Source of the DNA: Betaproteobacteria bacterium
GTDB lineage: Bacteria; Pseudomonadota; Gammaproteobacteria; Burkholderiales; Rhodocyclaceae
Assembly: GCA_016868295.1 (NCBI GenBank)
Contig: VGHJ01000022.1
Span: 1 to 37,931 of the forward strand
Direction of reading: 5' to 3'
DNA: 37,931 nt
The notes under the pieces were generated by a model. It made no database searches. It was not told the DNA's origin and worked only from the letters and a program-made list of their open reading frames with translations. This document shows, piece after piece, positions 1 through 7,934 of this stretch (positions are counted from its first letter, which is position 1; every line of letters starts with the position of its first letter). The position numbers were made by a program, and so were the translations under genes.

Positions 1-441
1 CTTGATGCGCGTGGCGATCGGCTCGGGACCGAAGGCGGAGAAGAGTGGCGAGACCACCGTGCCGTTCTTGAAGCTGCCCAGCGCGGCGACATAGAGCTCG
101 GGCATGCGGCCGGCGAGGATGAACAGGCGCTCGCCCTTGCCGACGCCGAGGGACTTCAGCACGTTGGCGAAGCGGTTGGTCAGGCGCGACAGTTCGCCGT
201 AGCTGACGTCGCGCTTCGCCTGCGCGCCGAGGAAGCGGAAGGCGACCTTGTCGCGCAGCGCGCCCCAGGCATGGCGCTCGACCGTCTCATGGGCGATGTT
301 GAGCCCGCCGCCGGGCAGGCCGGCCAGTTCGGCGCGCACGGCGTCCCAGCTGAACGCCGCGCACGCCGCGGCGTAGTCCGCCAGATGCGGCGGAACGCGC
401 AGATCGGCGGCGGTCTTGCGGATGATGGTCGAACGGTCCAT
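1..441 (-). CDS. Acyl-CoA synthetase (AMP-binding), N-terminal part, cut by window edge
   Basis: The 147 visible residues are the start of an AMP-forming acyl-CoA synthetase of the acetyl/propionyl-CoA synthetase type, which would activate a carboxylic acid to its CoA thioester via an acyl-adenylate. The stretch KGERLFILAGRMPELYVAAL followed by GSFKNGTVVSPLFSAFGPEP is typical of the N-terminal AMP-binding domain; the P-loop and later core motifs lie beyond position 1. The ATG at 441 is preceded by a strong GGGGAGG ribosome binding site 4 bases upstream. It lies 65 bases downstream of the homospermidine synthase gene on the same strand, so the two may be cotranscribed. The exact substrate cannot be told from this fragment. 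Confidence 0.85.
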   Translation of the reverse strand, partial: MDRSTIIRKTAADLRVPPHLADYAAACAAFSWDAVRAELAGLPGGGLNIAHETVERHAWGALRDKVAFRFLGAQAKRDVSYGELSRLTNRFANVLKSLGVGKGERLFILAGRMPELYVAALGSFKNGTVVSPLFSAFGPEPIATRIK

Positions 442-506
442 CGCACCCTCCCCGATGTCATTCTGGGCAGGCGGCGGGGGTGTCTCTTTGACTTAAGACA
501 ACAAAA

Positions 507-1919
507 TCAGACGACGCGGAAGTTCTTGAACTGCCAGGGGTCGTCGCGATCGAGATCTTCCTCGAAGAGCCAGCCGCGGTCCTTCAGCGGCGTCCAGTCG
601 CTGTAGGCGCCGACCACCTCGCCCAGGTAGGGCCGGATGAAGTCGAGCACGGCCTTGTAGTCCATCTCGTCGGGATCGACCACGCCGCGGGCCGGGTTCT
701 TCAGCGCCCAGATCACGCCGGCCACCACCGGGGCGGTGACCTGCAGGCTGGTGGCGCTGTTGTGCGTACAGAGCGCGCGCGCCTGCTCGATGGAGAGGCG
801 CGAGCCGTACCAGTAGGCGCCCTTCTCGTGGCCCATGAGCAGCACGCCGAGCTCGTCCATGCCGGAGACGATCTCGTCCTTGACGATGCGGTGGCTGTCC
901 TGCAGCTTCCAGTTGCGGCCGGCCAGCTCGTGCACGGACTGCACGGTGTCGTCGCTGGGGTGATAAGCGTAATGCACCGTCGGCCGGTAATCGGGGCTGT
1001 CGCCCGATCCGACGGTGAAATAGTCGGCGAGCGAGATCGATTCGCCGTGCGTGATGAGGAAGCCGTGGATCGCCCCGGCCAGCGGCGTCCACGTGCGCAC
1101 GCGCGTGCTGGCGCCGGGGCGGGTGAGCCAGATGGCGGCCTTGCAGCCATGGTCGTGGCGGCGGCCATCGGCCGGGAAATGCTTCTCGTGGCTGCCCCAG
1201 CCCAGTTCTGCCGGCTGGCAGCCTTCGCCGACGAAGCCCTCCACCGACCAGGTGTTCACGAATTCCCCCGGCGCCTTGCGCGGCACGGCCACCTGGGTGT
1301 CGCGCTCGGCGATGTGGATCGACTTGATGCCGAGCGATTGCGCCAGGCGCGCCCAGCCGGCGCGATCCTTCGGCGCCTCGGCCGGCCGGCCGATATCGCG
1401 TGCGATGTTGAGCAGCGCCTCCTTGACCAGGTGGGAGACCATGCCCGGGTTGGCGCCGTGGGTGAGGATGGCGGTGGGCGTGCCGGGACGCTTGAGCGCC
1501 AGCGCGGCTTCGCGCAGGGCATAGTTGGAGCGCGCCTCGGGCGTCACCGAGGCGTCGGTGTAGCCGCCGGCCCACGGCTCGATGCAGGTGTCGATGTAGA
1601 GCGCGCCGCGCTCCTGGCAGAGGGCGATCAGCGCGACGCTGGAGACGTCGTTGGAGCAATTGACCAGGAAATCGCCGCGCGCGAGGCGCGGCTCGAGCAG
1701 GGCGCGATAATTGGCCGGCGTGAGGGGCGAGTCGTGGAATTCGACGCCGTATTCGGCGGCCACCTTTCGGCCGTTCTCATCCCCCGTGACGATGGTGATC
1801 TGGCCGGGCTCGAGATCGATGTGCCGCAGCAGCAGGGGCAGGGTGCCCTGCCCGATCGAGCCGAAGCCCACCATGACGATGCGGCCGGCGAACGCCAGCT
1901 CTTTGCGGAATGCTCCCAA
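507..1919 (-). CDS. hss: Homospermidine synthase
   Basis: This 470-residue protein matches homospermidine synthase in length and sequence. The enzyme makes sym-homospermidine from putrescine (or putrescine plus spermidine) with NAD+ in the cytoplasm. The N-terminus carries a Rossmann NAD-binding loop GFGSIGQG (residues 18-25), followed by family blocks such as VNCSNDVSS, YIDTCIEPWAGGY and LTHGANPGMVSHLVKEAL. The reading frame opens with TTG at 1919, preceded by a GGGGAGAGG Shine-Dalgarno; no ATG lies between this and the conserved NAD loop except one inside it, so TTG is the best start. The gene diverges from the DUF454 gene across about 150-190 bases. Homospermidine is common in alpha- and betaproteobacteria. 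Confidence 0.92.
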   Translation of the reverse strand: MGAFRKELAFAGRIVMVGFGSIGQGTLPLLLRHIDLEPGQITIVTGDENGRKVAAEYGVEFHDSPLTPANYRALLEPRLARGDFLVNCSNDVSSVALIALCQERGALYIDTCIEPWAGGYTDASVTPEARSNYALREAALALKRPGTPTAILTHGANPGMVSHLVKEALLNIARDIGRPAEAPKDRAGWARLAQSLGIKSIHIAERDTQVAVPRKAPGEFVNTWSVEGFVGEGCQPAELGWGSHEKHFPADGRRHDHGCKAAIWLTRPGASTRVRTWTPLAGAIHGFLITHGESISLADYFTVGSGDSPDYRPTVHYAYHPSDDTVQSVHELAGRNWKLQDSHRIVKDEIVSGMDELGVLLMGHEKGAYWYGSRLSIEQARALCTHNSATSLQVTAPVVAGVIWALKNPARGVVDPDEMDYKAVLDFIRPYLGEVVGAYSDWTPLKDRGWLFEEDLDRDDPWQFKNFRVV

Positions 1920-2106
1920 TTCCTCTCCCCTAGAACCCTTTCAGCAGCCCTTTGGGCGCATGTTTATTTTGACGTAAGGCCGCGCAGAATAAAGGAAAAA
2001 GAGCATAAATGCAATGTCGCAGCGCAAGCGCTGCTCCGCGTTCCCGGCGCGTACAATCCGGCCTGTCATGAAGCGAAGGCGAGAACACATCGACTACAGC
2101 GCGGAA

Positions 2107-2499
2107 ATGAACCGGCACGATTCGCCGGCCATGCGCCTGCTCTTCGTTGCCCTGGGCACGCTGTTCGTCCTGCTCGGCATCGCCGGCGCCCTGCTGCCGG
2201 TGCTGCCGACCACGCCCTTCATGCTGCTGGCGGCCGCCTGCTACGCACGCGCCTCGAGCCGCTTCTACAACTGGCTGCTCAACAACCCGACCTTCGGGCC
2301 GACCATCCTGGAGTGGCGCCGCCACCGCAGCATCCCCTGGCGCGTCAAGCTGACGGCCATCGCCCTGATGTCCGTCACGCTGGGGATTTCCATCGTCTTC
2401 TTCGTGCCCTGGCCCGAGCTGCAGGCGGCGCTCGCCGTGTTCGGCCTGCTGCTCGCCACCTATATGTACCGCATCCCCTCGCGCGACCGGCCGCGATGA
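2107..2499 (+). CDS. DUF454 (YbaN-like) inner membrane protein
   Basis: This is a small inner membrane protein of the DUF454/YbaN family, function unknown. The signature LLPVLPTTPFMLLAAACYAR lies near the N-terminus, followed by the family's amphipathic middle and two closing hydrophobic helices ending in TYMYRIPSRDRPR. Three membrane segments are visible. The start is uncertain: ATG at 2107 has a GGAA just upstream and gives 130 residues; ATG at 2068 lies 10 bases after a TACAAT box (2052-2057) and would give a nearly leaderless message of 143 residues; 2134 is also possible. The TGA overlaps the rsmB start as ATGA (2496-2499), so translation is coupled to rsmB. Confidence 0.85.
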   Translation: MNRHDSPAMRLLFVALGTLFVLLGIAGALLPVLPTTPFMLLAAACYARASSRFYNWLLNNPTFGPTILEWRRHRSIPWRVKLTAIALMSVTLGISIVFFVPWPELQAALAVFGLLLATYMYRIPSRDRPR

Positions 2500-3890
2500 A
2501 CACTTCGCTTGCCGAAACCTCGCTGGCCTTCGCCCTGCATGGCGCCGCCCGCGCCGTGGCCGGGGTCGCCGCCGGCCGCAACCTGAACGAGGCGCTGGCC
2601 GAGTTGTGGCGCGAACTGCCCGCGCTGCCGCCCGGGCAGCGCGGCGCCATGCAGGATCTCGCCTACGCCACGCTGCGCGCCTACGGGCGCGGCAGCTTCT
2701 TCCTCTCGCGCCTCATGGACAAGCCGCTGCGCGAGGAGGGCGTGCGCGCCCTGCTGCTGGTGGCGCTCGCCCGCCTCGAGGCGCGGCCGGAGGAGGCGCA
2801 CACCATCGTCGACCAGGCGGTGGAGGCCGCGGCGGCGCAGGCGCGCGGCCGCTTCAAGGCGCTCGCCAACGGCGTGCTGCGCAACTTCCTGCGCCGCCGC
2901 GCCGAACTCGAGGCCGCCGCCCTGCAGGACGATGTCGCCCGCTGGCAGCATCCGCGCTGGTGGATCGAGCGGCTGCGCCGCGACTGGCCGCGCGACTGGC
3001 AGGCGATCCTCGCCGCCGGCAACGACCGGCCGCCGATGACCCTGCGCGTCAACCGGCGCCGTGCCGCGGCGGCTGACTTTCTGGCGCGGCTGGAGGAAGC
3101 GGGGCTGCCGGCACAGATGCTGGACGGGGGCGCCATCCGGCTGGAACGGCCCGTCCCGGTGGAACGCCTGCCCGGCTTCGCCGAGGGGCTGGTCTCGGTG
3201 CAGGATGCCGGCGCCCAGCGCGCCGCGGCCTTGCTCGGCGCACACGACGGCATGCGCGTGCTCGACGCCTGCGCCGCGCCCGGCGGCAAGACGGCGCACA
3301 TCATCGAGTTGGCCGACGTCGACCTGCTGGCGCTCGATGCGGATGCCGGCCGCGCCCTGCGCATCCCGGAAAACCTGTTCCGCCTCGGCCTGCGCGCGGC
3401 GCCGTCGCCGGGCCGCCCCAAGACGGCGCGTACCAACCACACGGAGCAAAGCGAACCTTCGTCACCCCCTTCCTCGGGAAGGGGGGCGGGGGGTTGGCGT
3501 GTCGTCCCGGTCGATTGCCGGGCGACCGACGAGTGGTGGGACGGCCGCGAATTCGACCGCATCCTCGCCGACGTGCCCTGTTCCGCCTCGGGCGTCGTGC
3601 GCCGCCACCCCGACATCAAGTGGCTGCGGCGCCCGGCCGACATCGCGCGGTTTGCCCGCACCCAGGCGGAAATCCTCGACGCCCTGTGGCGGGTGCTCGC
3701 GCCCGGTGGTAAATTGCTGTATGCGACCTGCTCGCTCTTCGCCGAGGAGAACGGTCGCCTGGTCGCGGCCTTCGCCGCGCGACAGGAAGACTGCATGCGA
3801 TTGCCCGCCGCCGGCGCCTTAGACCTGCAGTTGCTGCCCGAAAAAGAACATGACGGCTTTTACTACGCGCTTCTCGAAAAGCAGGCCTGA
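2496..3890 (+). CDS. rsmB: 16S rRNA (cytosine-967-C5)-methyltransferase RsmB, with an in-frame repeat insertion
   Basis: RsmB/Fmu methylates C967 of 16S rRNA using S-adenosylmethionine. The 464-residue protein has the NusB-like RNA-binding N-domain (about 1-140) and the Rossmann methyltransferase domain: motif I DACAAPGGKT, motif IV DVPCSASGVVRRHPDIKW and motif VI ATCS, whose cysteine is the expected nucleophile. It is about 35 residues longer than E. coli RsmB (429). The excess is residues about 302-334, a Pro/Ser/Gly-rich, low-complexity stretch between the SAM-binding acidic loop and VVPVDCRATDEW. That stretch is encoded by a copy of the multi-hairpin repeat also found between ntrY/ntrX and trkA/trkH. 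Catalytic motifs are intact, so the enzyme is probably active with an extended surface loop. Confidence 0.95.
   Translation: MNTSLAETSLAFALHGAARAVAGVAAGRNLNEALAELWRELPALPPGQRGAMQDLAYATLRAYGRGSFFLSRLMDKPLREEGVRALLLVALARLEARPEEAHTIVDQAVEAAAAQARGRFKALANGVLRNFLRRRAELEAAALQDDVARWQHPRWWIERLRRDWPRDWQAILAAGNDRPPMTLRVNRRRAAAADFLARLEEAGLPAQMLDGGAIRLERPVPVERLPGFAEGLVSVQDAGAQRAAALLGAHDGMRVLDACAAPGGKTAHIIELADVDLLALDADAGRALRIPENLFRLGLRAAPSPGRPKTARTNHTEQSEPSSPPSSGRGAGGWRVVPVDCRATDEWWDGREFDRILADVPCSASGVVRRHPDIKWLRRPADIARFARTQAEILDALWRVLAPGGKLLYATCSLFAEENGRLVAAFAARQEDCMRLPAAGALDLQLLPEKEHDGFYYALLEKQA
3058..3081 (-). repeat. 24 bp bipartite motif, copy in rsmB
   Basis: On the minus strand: GAAAGTCAGCC, eight bases, ACGGC. 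Two changes in the first block relative to the consensus AAAAGTCAGTC. It encodes RAAAADF in a poorly conserved part of RsmB without adding length. Confidence 0.6.
3407..3497 (+). repeat. Multi-hairpin repeat inside rsmB
   Basis: Starts GCCGGGCCGCCCCAAG, continues through a degenerate middle hairpin (GAGCAAAGCGAA) and ends with a CCCCCTTCC/GGAAGGGGG hairpin and G-rich tail. It follows the order of the intergenic copies at 6582 and 9368 and has remained in frame, adding about 33 residues. Confidence 0.7.
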
Positions 3891-4470
3891 CGGCCTCGCA
3901 CGGCGGATTGCCGCGACGCTGCTGTTCCTCGCGTTCTCGCTGCTCTCCCTCGCCGCCGGCGCCGGCGAGATCAAGGTGAAGCAGGCCGAACTCGTCGCCG
4001 GCGAGGAGGTCTGGCTGGTCAACGCCGAGTTCGCCATCGCCCTCGGCCAGCGCCTCGAGGAAGTGATCGATCGCGGCGTGCCGCTCTATTTCGTCGCCGA
4101 GTTCGCGCTGACCAAGCCGCGCTGGTACTGGGCCGACGAGCACGTCGCCGGCAAATCGCAGACCTGGCGCCTCGCCTACAACGCCCTGACGCGCCAGTAC
4201 CGCCTGTCGGCGGGCGCGCTGCACCAGAACTTCGCCACCCTGGAGGAGGCGCTCGGCGTACTCGCCCGCCTGCGCGACTGGCCGGTGGCGGACAAGGCGG
4301 CGCTGAAGCCCGGCGAAGCCTACAGCGCGGCGCTGCGCCTCAAGCTCGACCTGACCCAGCTGCCGAAACCCCTCCAGGTCGACGCCATCGGCAACAAGGA
4401 CTGGAACATCAATGCCGTGATCAGGCGCTGGAGCGTCACGCCGGCGGCCGCGGAGGGCCCCGCGAAATGA
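3850..4470 (+). CDS. DUF4390 secreted/periplasmic protein
   Basis: A 206-residue protein of the DUF4390 family, found in betaproteobacteria beside rsmB and ntrY; function unknown. A positively charged N-terminus (RFSKSRPDGLARR) and a hydrophobic stretch (residues 20-36) ending AGA form a signal peptide with likely cleavage near residue 38, so the mature protein should be periplasmic or membrane-attached. Features include WLVNAEFAIALGQRLEEVID, RGVPLYFVAEFAL and a closing block with DWNINAVIRRWSV. The start overlaps the last 41 bases of rsmB in another frame, and the stop overlaps the ntrY start as ATGA (4467-4470). This tight coupling to a sensor kinase suggests it is part of the same expression unit and perhaps of the sensing process (inference). 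Confidence 0.85.
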   Translation: MTAFTTRFSKSRPDGLARRIAATLLFLAFSLLSLAAGAGEIKVKQAELVAGEEVWLVNAEFAIALGQRLEEVIDRGVPLYFVAEFALTKPRWYWADEHVAGKSQTWRLAYNALTRQYRLSAGALHQNFATLEEALGVLARLRDWPVADKAALKPGEAYSAALRLKLDLTQLPKPLQVDAIGNKDWNINAVIRRWSVTPAAAEGPAK

Positions 4471-6572
4471 GATGGGTGCTGCTCGCCGCGGCGGCGCTGG
4501 CCGGCGTCCTGCTCTTCCTGCTCACCTCGGCCTCGGCCAACACCGCGCTGTTCGCCGGCCACTACCGCTGGCTGCTCGGCGTCACTGCCGCGGTGGCCGC
4601 CGTCCTGCTCGGCCTCGTCCTGTGGCAGTTGGGCCAGCTCTGGCGCGAGCACCGCGCGGAGGTGTTCGGCTCGCGCCTCAAGCTGCGCCTGATGCTGATG
4701 TTCGCCCTCATGGCCGTGGTGCCCGGCGCGCTGGTGTATGCCGTCTCGCTGCAGTTCGCCGTGAAAAGCATCGAATCCTGGTTCGACGTGCGCGTGGACA
4801 AGGCGCTCGAGGGCGGCCTCAACCTCGGCCGCAGCGCGCTCGACTACCTGCTCGACGACCTCGCCGACAAGGCGGGCACCATGGCGCTCGATCTGGGCGG
4901 GACGACCGGCGCCGCCCGGCCGGGCCAGCTGCATCGCCTGCGCGAGCAGGCCGGCGTGCAGACGGCCACCCTGTTCTCCCCCGCCGGCCTGGTCGTTGCC
5001 AGCAGCACGGGGGAGCGCAGCGCCCTGCTGCCCGATCTGCCCAGCGCCTCCCAACTGCGCCAGGTGCGCCAGGGCCGCAGCCTGAGCCTCGTCGAGGGCG
5101 ACCCCGCCAGCGGCCTGACGCTGCGCGTGCTGGCGCCGGTGGCCGCGCTTTCCTTTACCGGGGAGACGCAGGTATTGCAGCTCACCCAGGCGGTGCCCGA
5201 ATCGCTCGCCCGCAACGCCGACAGCGTGCAGGCCGCCTACCGCGACTACCAGGAACTGTCGCTCGCCAAGGGCAGCCTGAAGACGATGTACACCCTGACG
5301 CTGACGCTGGCGCTGCTGCTCTCGCTCTTCGCCGCCGTCGCGCTCGCCTTCCTGCTGGCGCGGCGCCTCTCGGCGCCGCTGTCGATCCTGGCGCGCGGCA
5401 CCGAGGCGGTGGCCGCCGGCGACTACTCGCCGCGCGAGACCGTCGCCACGCGCGACGAGCTGGGCGTGCTGACGCAGCAGTTCAGCCAGATGACGCGCCA
5501 GCTCGACGAGGCGCGCGCCCAGGCCGAGAAAAGCCGCGCCGAGACGGAAGGCGCGCGCGCCTACCTGGAGAGCGTGCTCGGCAACCTCTCGGCCGGCGTG
5601 CTGGCCTTCGACGCGGACAAGCGCCTGCGCGCGGCCAACGACGGCGCGCGCGCCATCCTGCGCGACGACCTGGACGGCGCACGCGGGCAGCCGCTCGCGG
5701 CATGGGCGCGCCACCCCGAGCTGCGCGACGCCATCGCCGCCGGCTGCGAGGCGAAGGCGGAGGAATGGCAGCGCGAGATCGAGATGCAGAACGACGCCGG
5801 CGTGCCGCAGGCCCTGCTCGTGCGCGGCTCGCGCCTGCCGGAGGCGTCCGGCGGCGGCTGCGTCGTGGTGTTCGACGACATCACGCAACTCATCGCCGCG
5901 CAGCGCTCCGCCGCCTGGGGCGAGGTGGCGCGGCGCCTCGCCCACGAGATCAAGAACCCGCTCACGCCGATCCAGCTCTCCGCCGAGCGCCTGGCGCACA
6001 AGCTGTCCGACAAGCTCTCCGGCGCCGAGCGGGAGATGCTCGAGCGCGCGACGCAGACCATCGTGAACCAGGTCGAGGCGATGAAGCACATGGTGAACGA
6101 CTTCCGCGACTATGCGCGCCTGCCGCCGCCGCAGCTCGGGGCGCTCGACCTCAACGCCCTGGTCGGGGAAGTGCTCGGCCTCTACGAATCCTCGCGCGCG
6201 CGCCTGTCGGTGGCGCTGGCGGACGACATTCCGCGCGTGGCGGGCGATGCGGCGCAACTGCGCCAGGTCATCCACAACCTGGTCGCCAACGCCGAGGACG
6301 CGCTGGGCGAGACGGCCGAGCCGGCCATCCGCATCGCCACGCGGCGCGAGGGGCGCAGCATCCTGCTCACGGTGAGCGACAACGGCAACGGCTTCCCCAA
6401 GGAAATCCTCGCCCGCGCCTTCGAGCCCTACGTGACGACGAAGGCCAAGGGCACCGGGCTGGGCCTGGCCATCGTCAAGAAGATCGTGGACGAGCACCAC
6501 GGCCAGATCGAGATCGCCAACGCCGCGCCGCGCGGCGCGCAGGTGATAATACGGCTGCCTCTGGCGGCATGA
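4467..6572 (+). CDS. ntrY: NtrY-family membrane sensor histidine kinase
   Basis: This 701-residue inner membrane histidine kinase is the partner of NtrX. It has three N-terminal membrane segments (about residues 3-21, 33-52, 73-95), a periplasmic region, a fourth segment near 273-297, a HAMP domain (SAPLSILARGTEAVAAGDYS), a PAS domain (about 360-460), and the kinase core. The H-box LAHEIKNPLTP places the phospho-accepting histidine at residue 493; the N-box is NLVANAEDALGE, and the G-boxes are DNGNGFPKE and GTGLGLAIVKKI. In related betaproteobacteria NtrYX responds to redox or oxygen and controls respiratory and nitrogen genes; the signal here cannot be read. A multi-hairpin repeat lies between it and ntrX. 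Confidence 0.93.
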   Translation: MRWVLLAAAALAGVLLFLLTSASANTALFAGHYRWLLGVTAAVAAVLLGLVLWQLGQLWREHRAEVFGSRLKLRLMLMFALMAVVPGALVYAVSLQFAVKSIESWFDVRVDKALEGGLNLGRSALDYLLDDLADKAGTMALDLGGTTGAARPGQLHRLREQAGVQTATLFSPAGLVVASSTGERSALLPDLPSASQLRQVRQGRSLSLVEGDPASGLTLRVLAPVAALSFTGETQVLQLTQAVPESLARNADSVQAAYRDYQELSLAKGSLKTMYTLTLTLALLLSLFAAVALAFLLARRLSAPLSILARGTEAVAAGDYSPRETVATRDELGVLTQQFSQMTRQLDEARAQAEKSRAETEGARAYLESVLGNLSAGVLAFDADKRLRAANDGARAILRDDLDGARGQPLAAWARHPELRDAIAAGCEAKAEEWQREIEMQNDAGVPQALLVRGSRLPEASGGGCVVVFDDITQLIAAQRSAAWGEVARRLAHEIKNPLTPIQLSAERLAHKLSDKLSGAEREMLERATQTIVNQVEAMKHMVNDFRDYARLPPPQLGALDLNALVGEVLGLYESSRARLSVALADDIPRVAGDAAQLRQVIHNLVANAEDALGETAEPAIRIATRREGRSILLTVSDNGNGFPKEILARAFEPYVTTKAKGTGLGLAIVKKIVDEHHGQIEIANAAPRGAQVIIRLPLAA

Positions 6573-6581
6573 GCGCCGCAC

Positions 6582-6674
6582 GCCGGGCCGCCCCAAGGGC
6601 GGCGCAGCCAATGACATGGAGCCGCATTGCGGCGAACGGCCGTCACTCCCTTCCGCGGGAAGGGGGATGGGGGG
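6582..6674 (+). repeat. Multi-hairpin repeat between ntrY and ntrX
   Basis: Three successive hairpins: GCCGCCC/GGGCGGC, GCCGC/GCGGC, CCCTTCC/GGAAGGG, then a tail GGGGGATGGGGGGATGG. The tail supplies the only Shine-Dalgarno-like sequence before ntrX. Confidence 0.75.
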
Positions 6675-6686
6675 ATGGTAATAAAT

Positions 6687-7934
6687 ATGGCAAAGATTCT
6701 TGTAGTTGACGACGAAGTCGGCATCCGCGAGCTGCTCTCGGAGATCCTCTCCGACGAGGGCCACGACGTGCAGCTTGCGGAGAACGCCACGGCGGCGCGC
6801 GCGGCGAGGAACGGCGCGCGGCCCGACCTGGTGCTGCTCGACATCTGGATGCCCGACACCGACGGCATCACGCTCCTGAAGGAATGGTCGGCCGCCGGCC
6901 AGCTCACCATGCCGGTGGTGATGATGTCCGGCCACGGCACCATCGACACGGCGGTGGAGGCGACGCGCATCGGCGCGCAGGATTTCCTCGAGAAGCCGAT
7001 CGCACTGCAGAAGCTGCTGGCGGCGGTCAAGCGCACCCTGCAAAAGTCAGTCGCCGCGGCACGGCGCAGCGAGCTGACGCTGGCGGCCTTTTCCCGCTCC
7101 GGGCCGCTGCGCGACCTGAAGAAGCGCCTCGAGCAGGTGGCGGCGAAAAGCCGGGCGCTGATGCTCAAGAGCGGCAGCGGCAGCCTCGCCGAACTGATCG
7201 GCCGCAGCCTGCAGGCGCCGGGCAGGCCCTGGCTCGACCTGGCCGGCCACGGCCAGCCGCTCGCGCTGGAGGCGCTGGAGCAGGCCGCCGGCGGCGTGCT
7301 CTTCGCCGCGGAACTGGCCGCCCTCTCGCGTCTGCAGCAGAAGAACCTTGCCTTCGCCCTCGACCGCCTGGAGAAGTTCGACCTGCGCCTGGTGGCGGCC
7401 AGCGGCCAGACGGCGGCCGAGCTGGCAACGGCCGGCTTCGACGAGGCCCTGCTGCGCCGCCTCGCCGAGGTCAGCCTCGGCGCGCCGGGCCTGGCCGAGC
7501 TGAAGGACGAGGTGCCGGAACTGGCGACGCAGATCCTCACCCATCTCGTCGAGGCCGGCGAGGTGCCCCTGCGGCGCCTGTCCTCGGCGGCGTTGAACGC
7601 CCTGCGCAACCATGCCTGGACGGGCGGCTACGCCGAACTGCGCAACACGCTGCGCTCGCTCGCGCTCGCCGCGCTGGAGGAGGAGATCGCCGGCGAGGAG
7701 GTGACGCGCCTGCTCGCGCCGCAGCCCTCCGCCGCGGCGCAGGCCCTGCCGCTCGACCTGCCGCTGCGCGAGGCGCGCGAGGCCTTCGAGCGCGTCTATT
7801 TCGAGCACCACCTGCAGCTCGAAGACGGCAACATGACGCGGCTGGCGGAGAAGACGGGGCTGGAGCGCACTCACCTCTACCGCAAGCTCAAGGCGCTGGG
7901 CATTCAGCTCGGCAGGAAAGGCGAAGAACAATGA
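6687..7934 (+). CDS. ntrX: NtrX-like response regulator with degenerate AAA+ domain
   Basis: This 415-residue protein has a normal receiver domain: acidic pair D8-D9, phospho-acceptor D52 (LLDIWMPD), T/S at S81 and K103. It ends in a Fis-type helix-turn-helix (NMTRLAEKTGLERTHLYRKL). The middle aligns in length with a sigma-54 AAA+ module but is eroded: the Walker A GESGTGKE is replaced by a GSGSLAELIG-type stretch, no GAFTGA loop is present, and the Walker B LFLDE is LFAAE. It should therefore bind DNA and respond to NtrY, but cannot hydrolyse ATP or activate sigma-54 in the usual way. ATG 6687 begins the canonical AKILVVDDE; ATG 6675 in frame (adding MVIN) has better spacing to the G-rich repeat tail. 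The stop overlaps trkA (ATGA). A 24 bp motif copy encodes the receiver-AAA linker. Confidence 0.9.
   Translation: MAKILVVDDEVGIRELLSEILSDEGHDVQLAENATAARAARNGARPDLVLLDIWMPDTDGITLLKEWSAAGQLTMPVVMMSGHGTIDTAVEATRIGAQDFLEKPIALQKLLAAVKRTLQKSVAAARRSELTLAAFSRSGPLRDLKKRLEQVAAKSRALMLKSGSGSLAELIGRSLQAPGRPWLDLAGHGQPLALEALEQAAGGVLFAAELAALSRLQQKNLAFALDRLEKFDLRLVAASGQTAAELATAGFDEALLRRLAEVSLGAPGLAELKDEVPELATQILTHLVEAGEVPLRRLSSAALNALRNHAWTGGYAELRNTLRSLALAALEEEIAGEEVTRLLAPQPSAAAQALPLDLPLREAREAFERVYFEHHLQLEDGNMTRLAEKTGLERTHLYRKLKALGIQLGRKGEEQ
7042..7065 (+). repeat. 24 bp bipartite motif, copy in ntrX
   Basis: AAAAGTCAGTC, eight bases, ACGGC, perfect in both blocks. It encodes QKSVAARR in the linker after the receiver domain. 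Confidence 0.75.

Noticed and set aside
493-3890. Long open frames overlapping hss and rsmB on the opposite or other frames
   Set aside because: They are arginine/alanine/proline-rich shadows of high-GC coding sequence without family motifs; the genes in the accepted frames have clear domains.
6627-6686. Upstream extension of ntrX from an ATG at 6627
   Set aside because: The added residues are translated repeat sequence; the receiver domain begins at 6687 with canonical AKILVVDDE.
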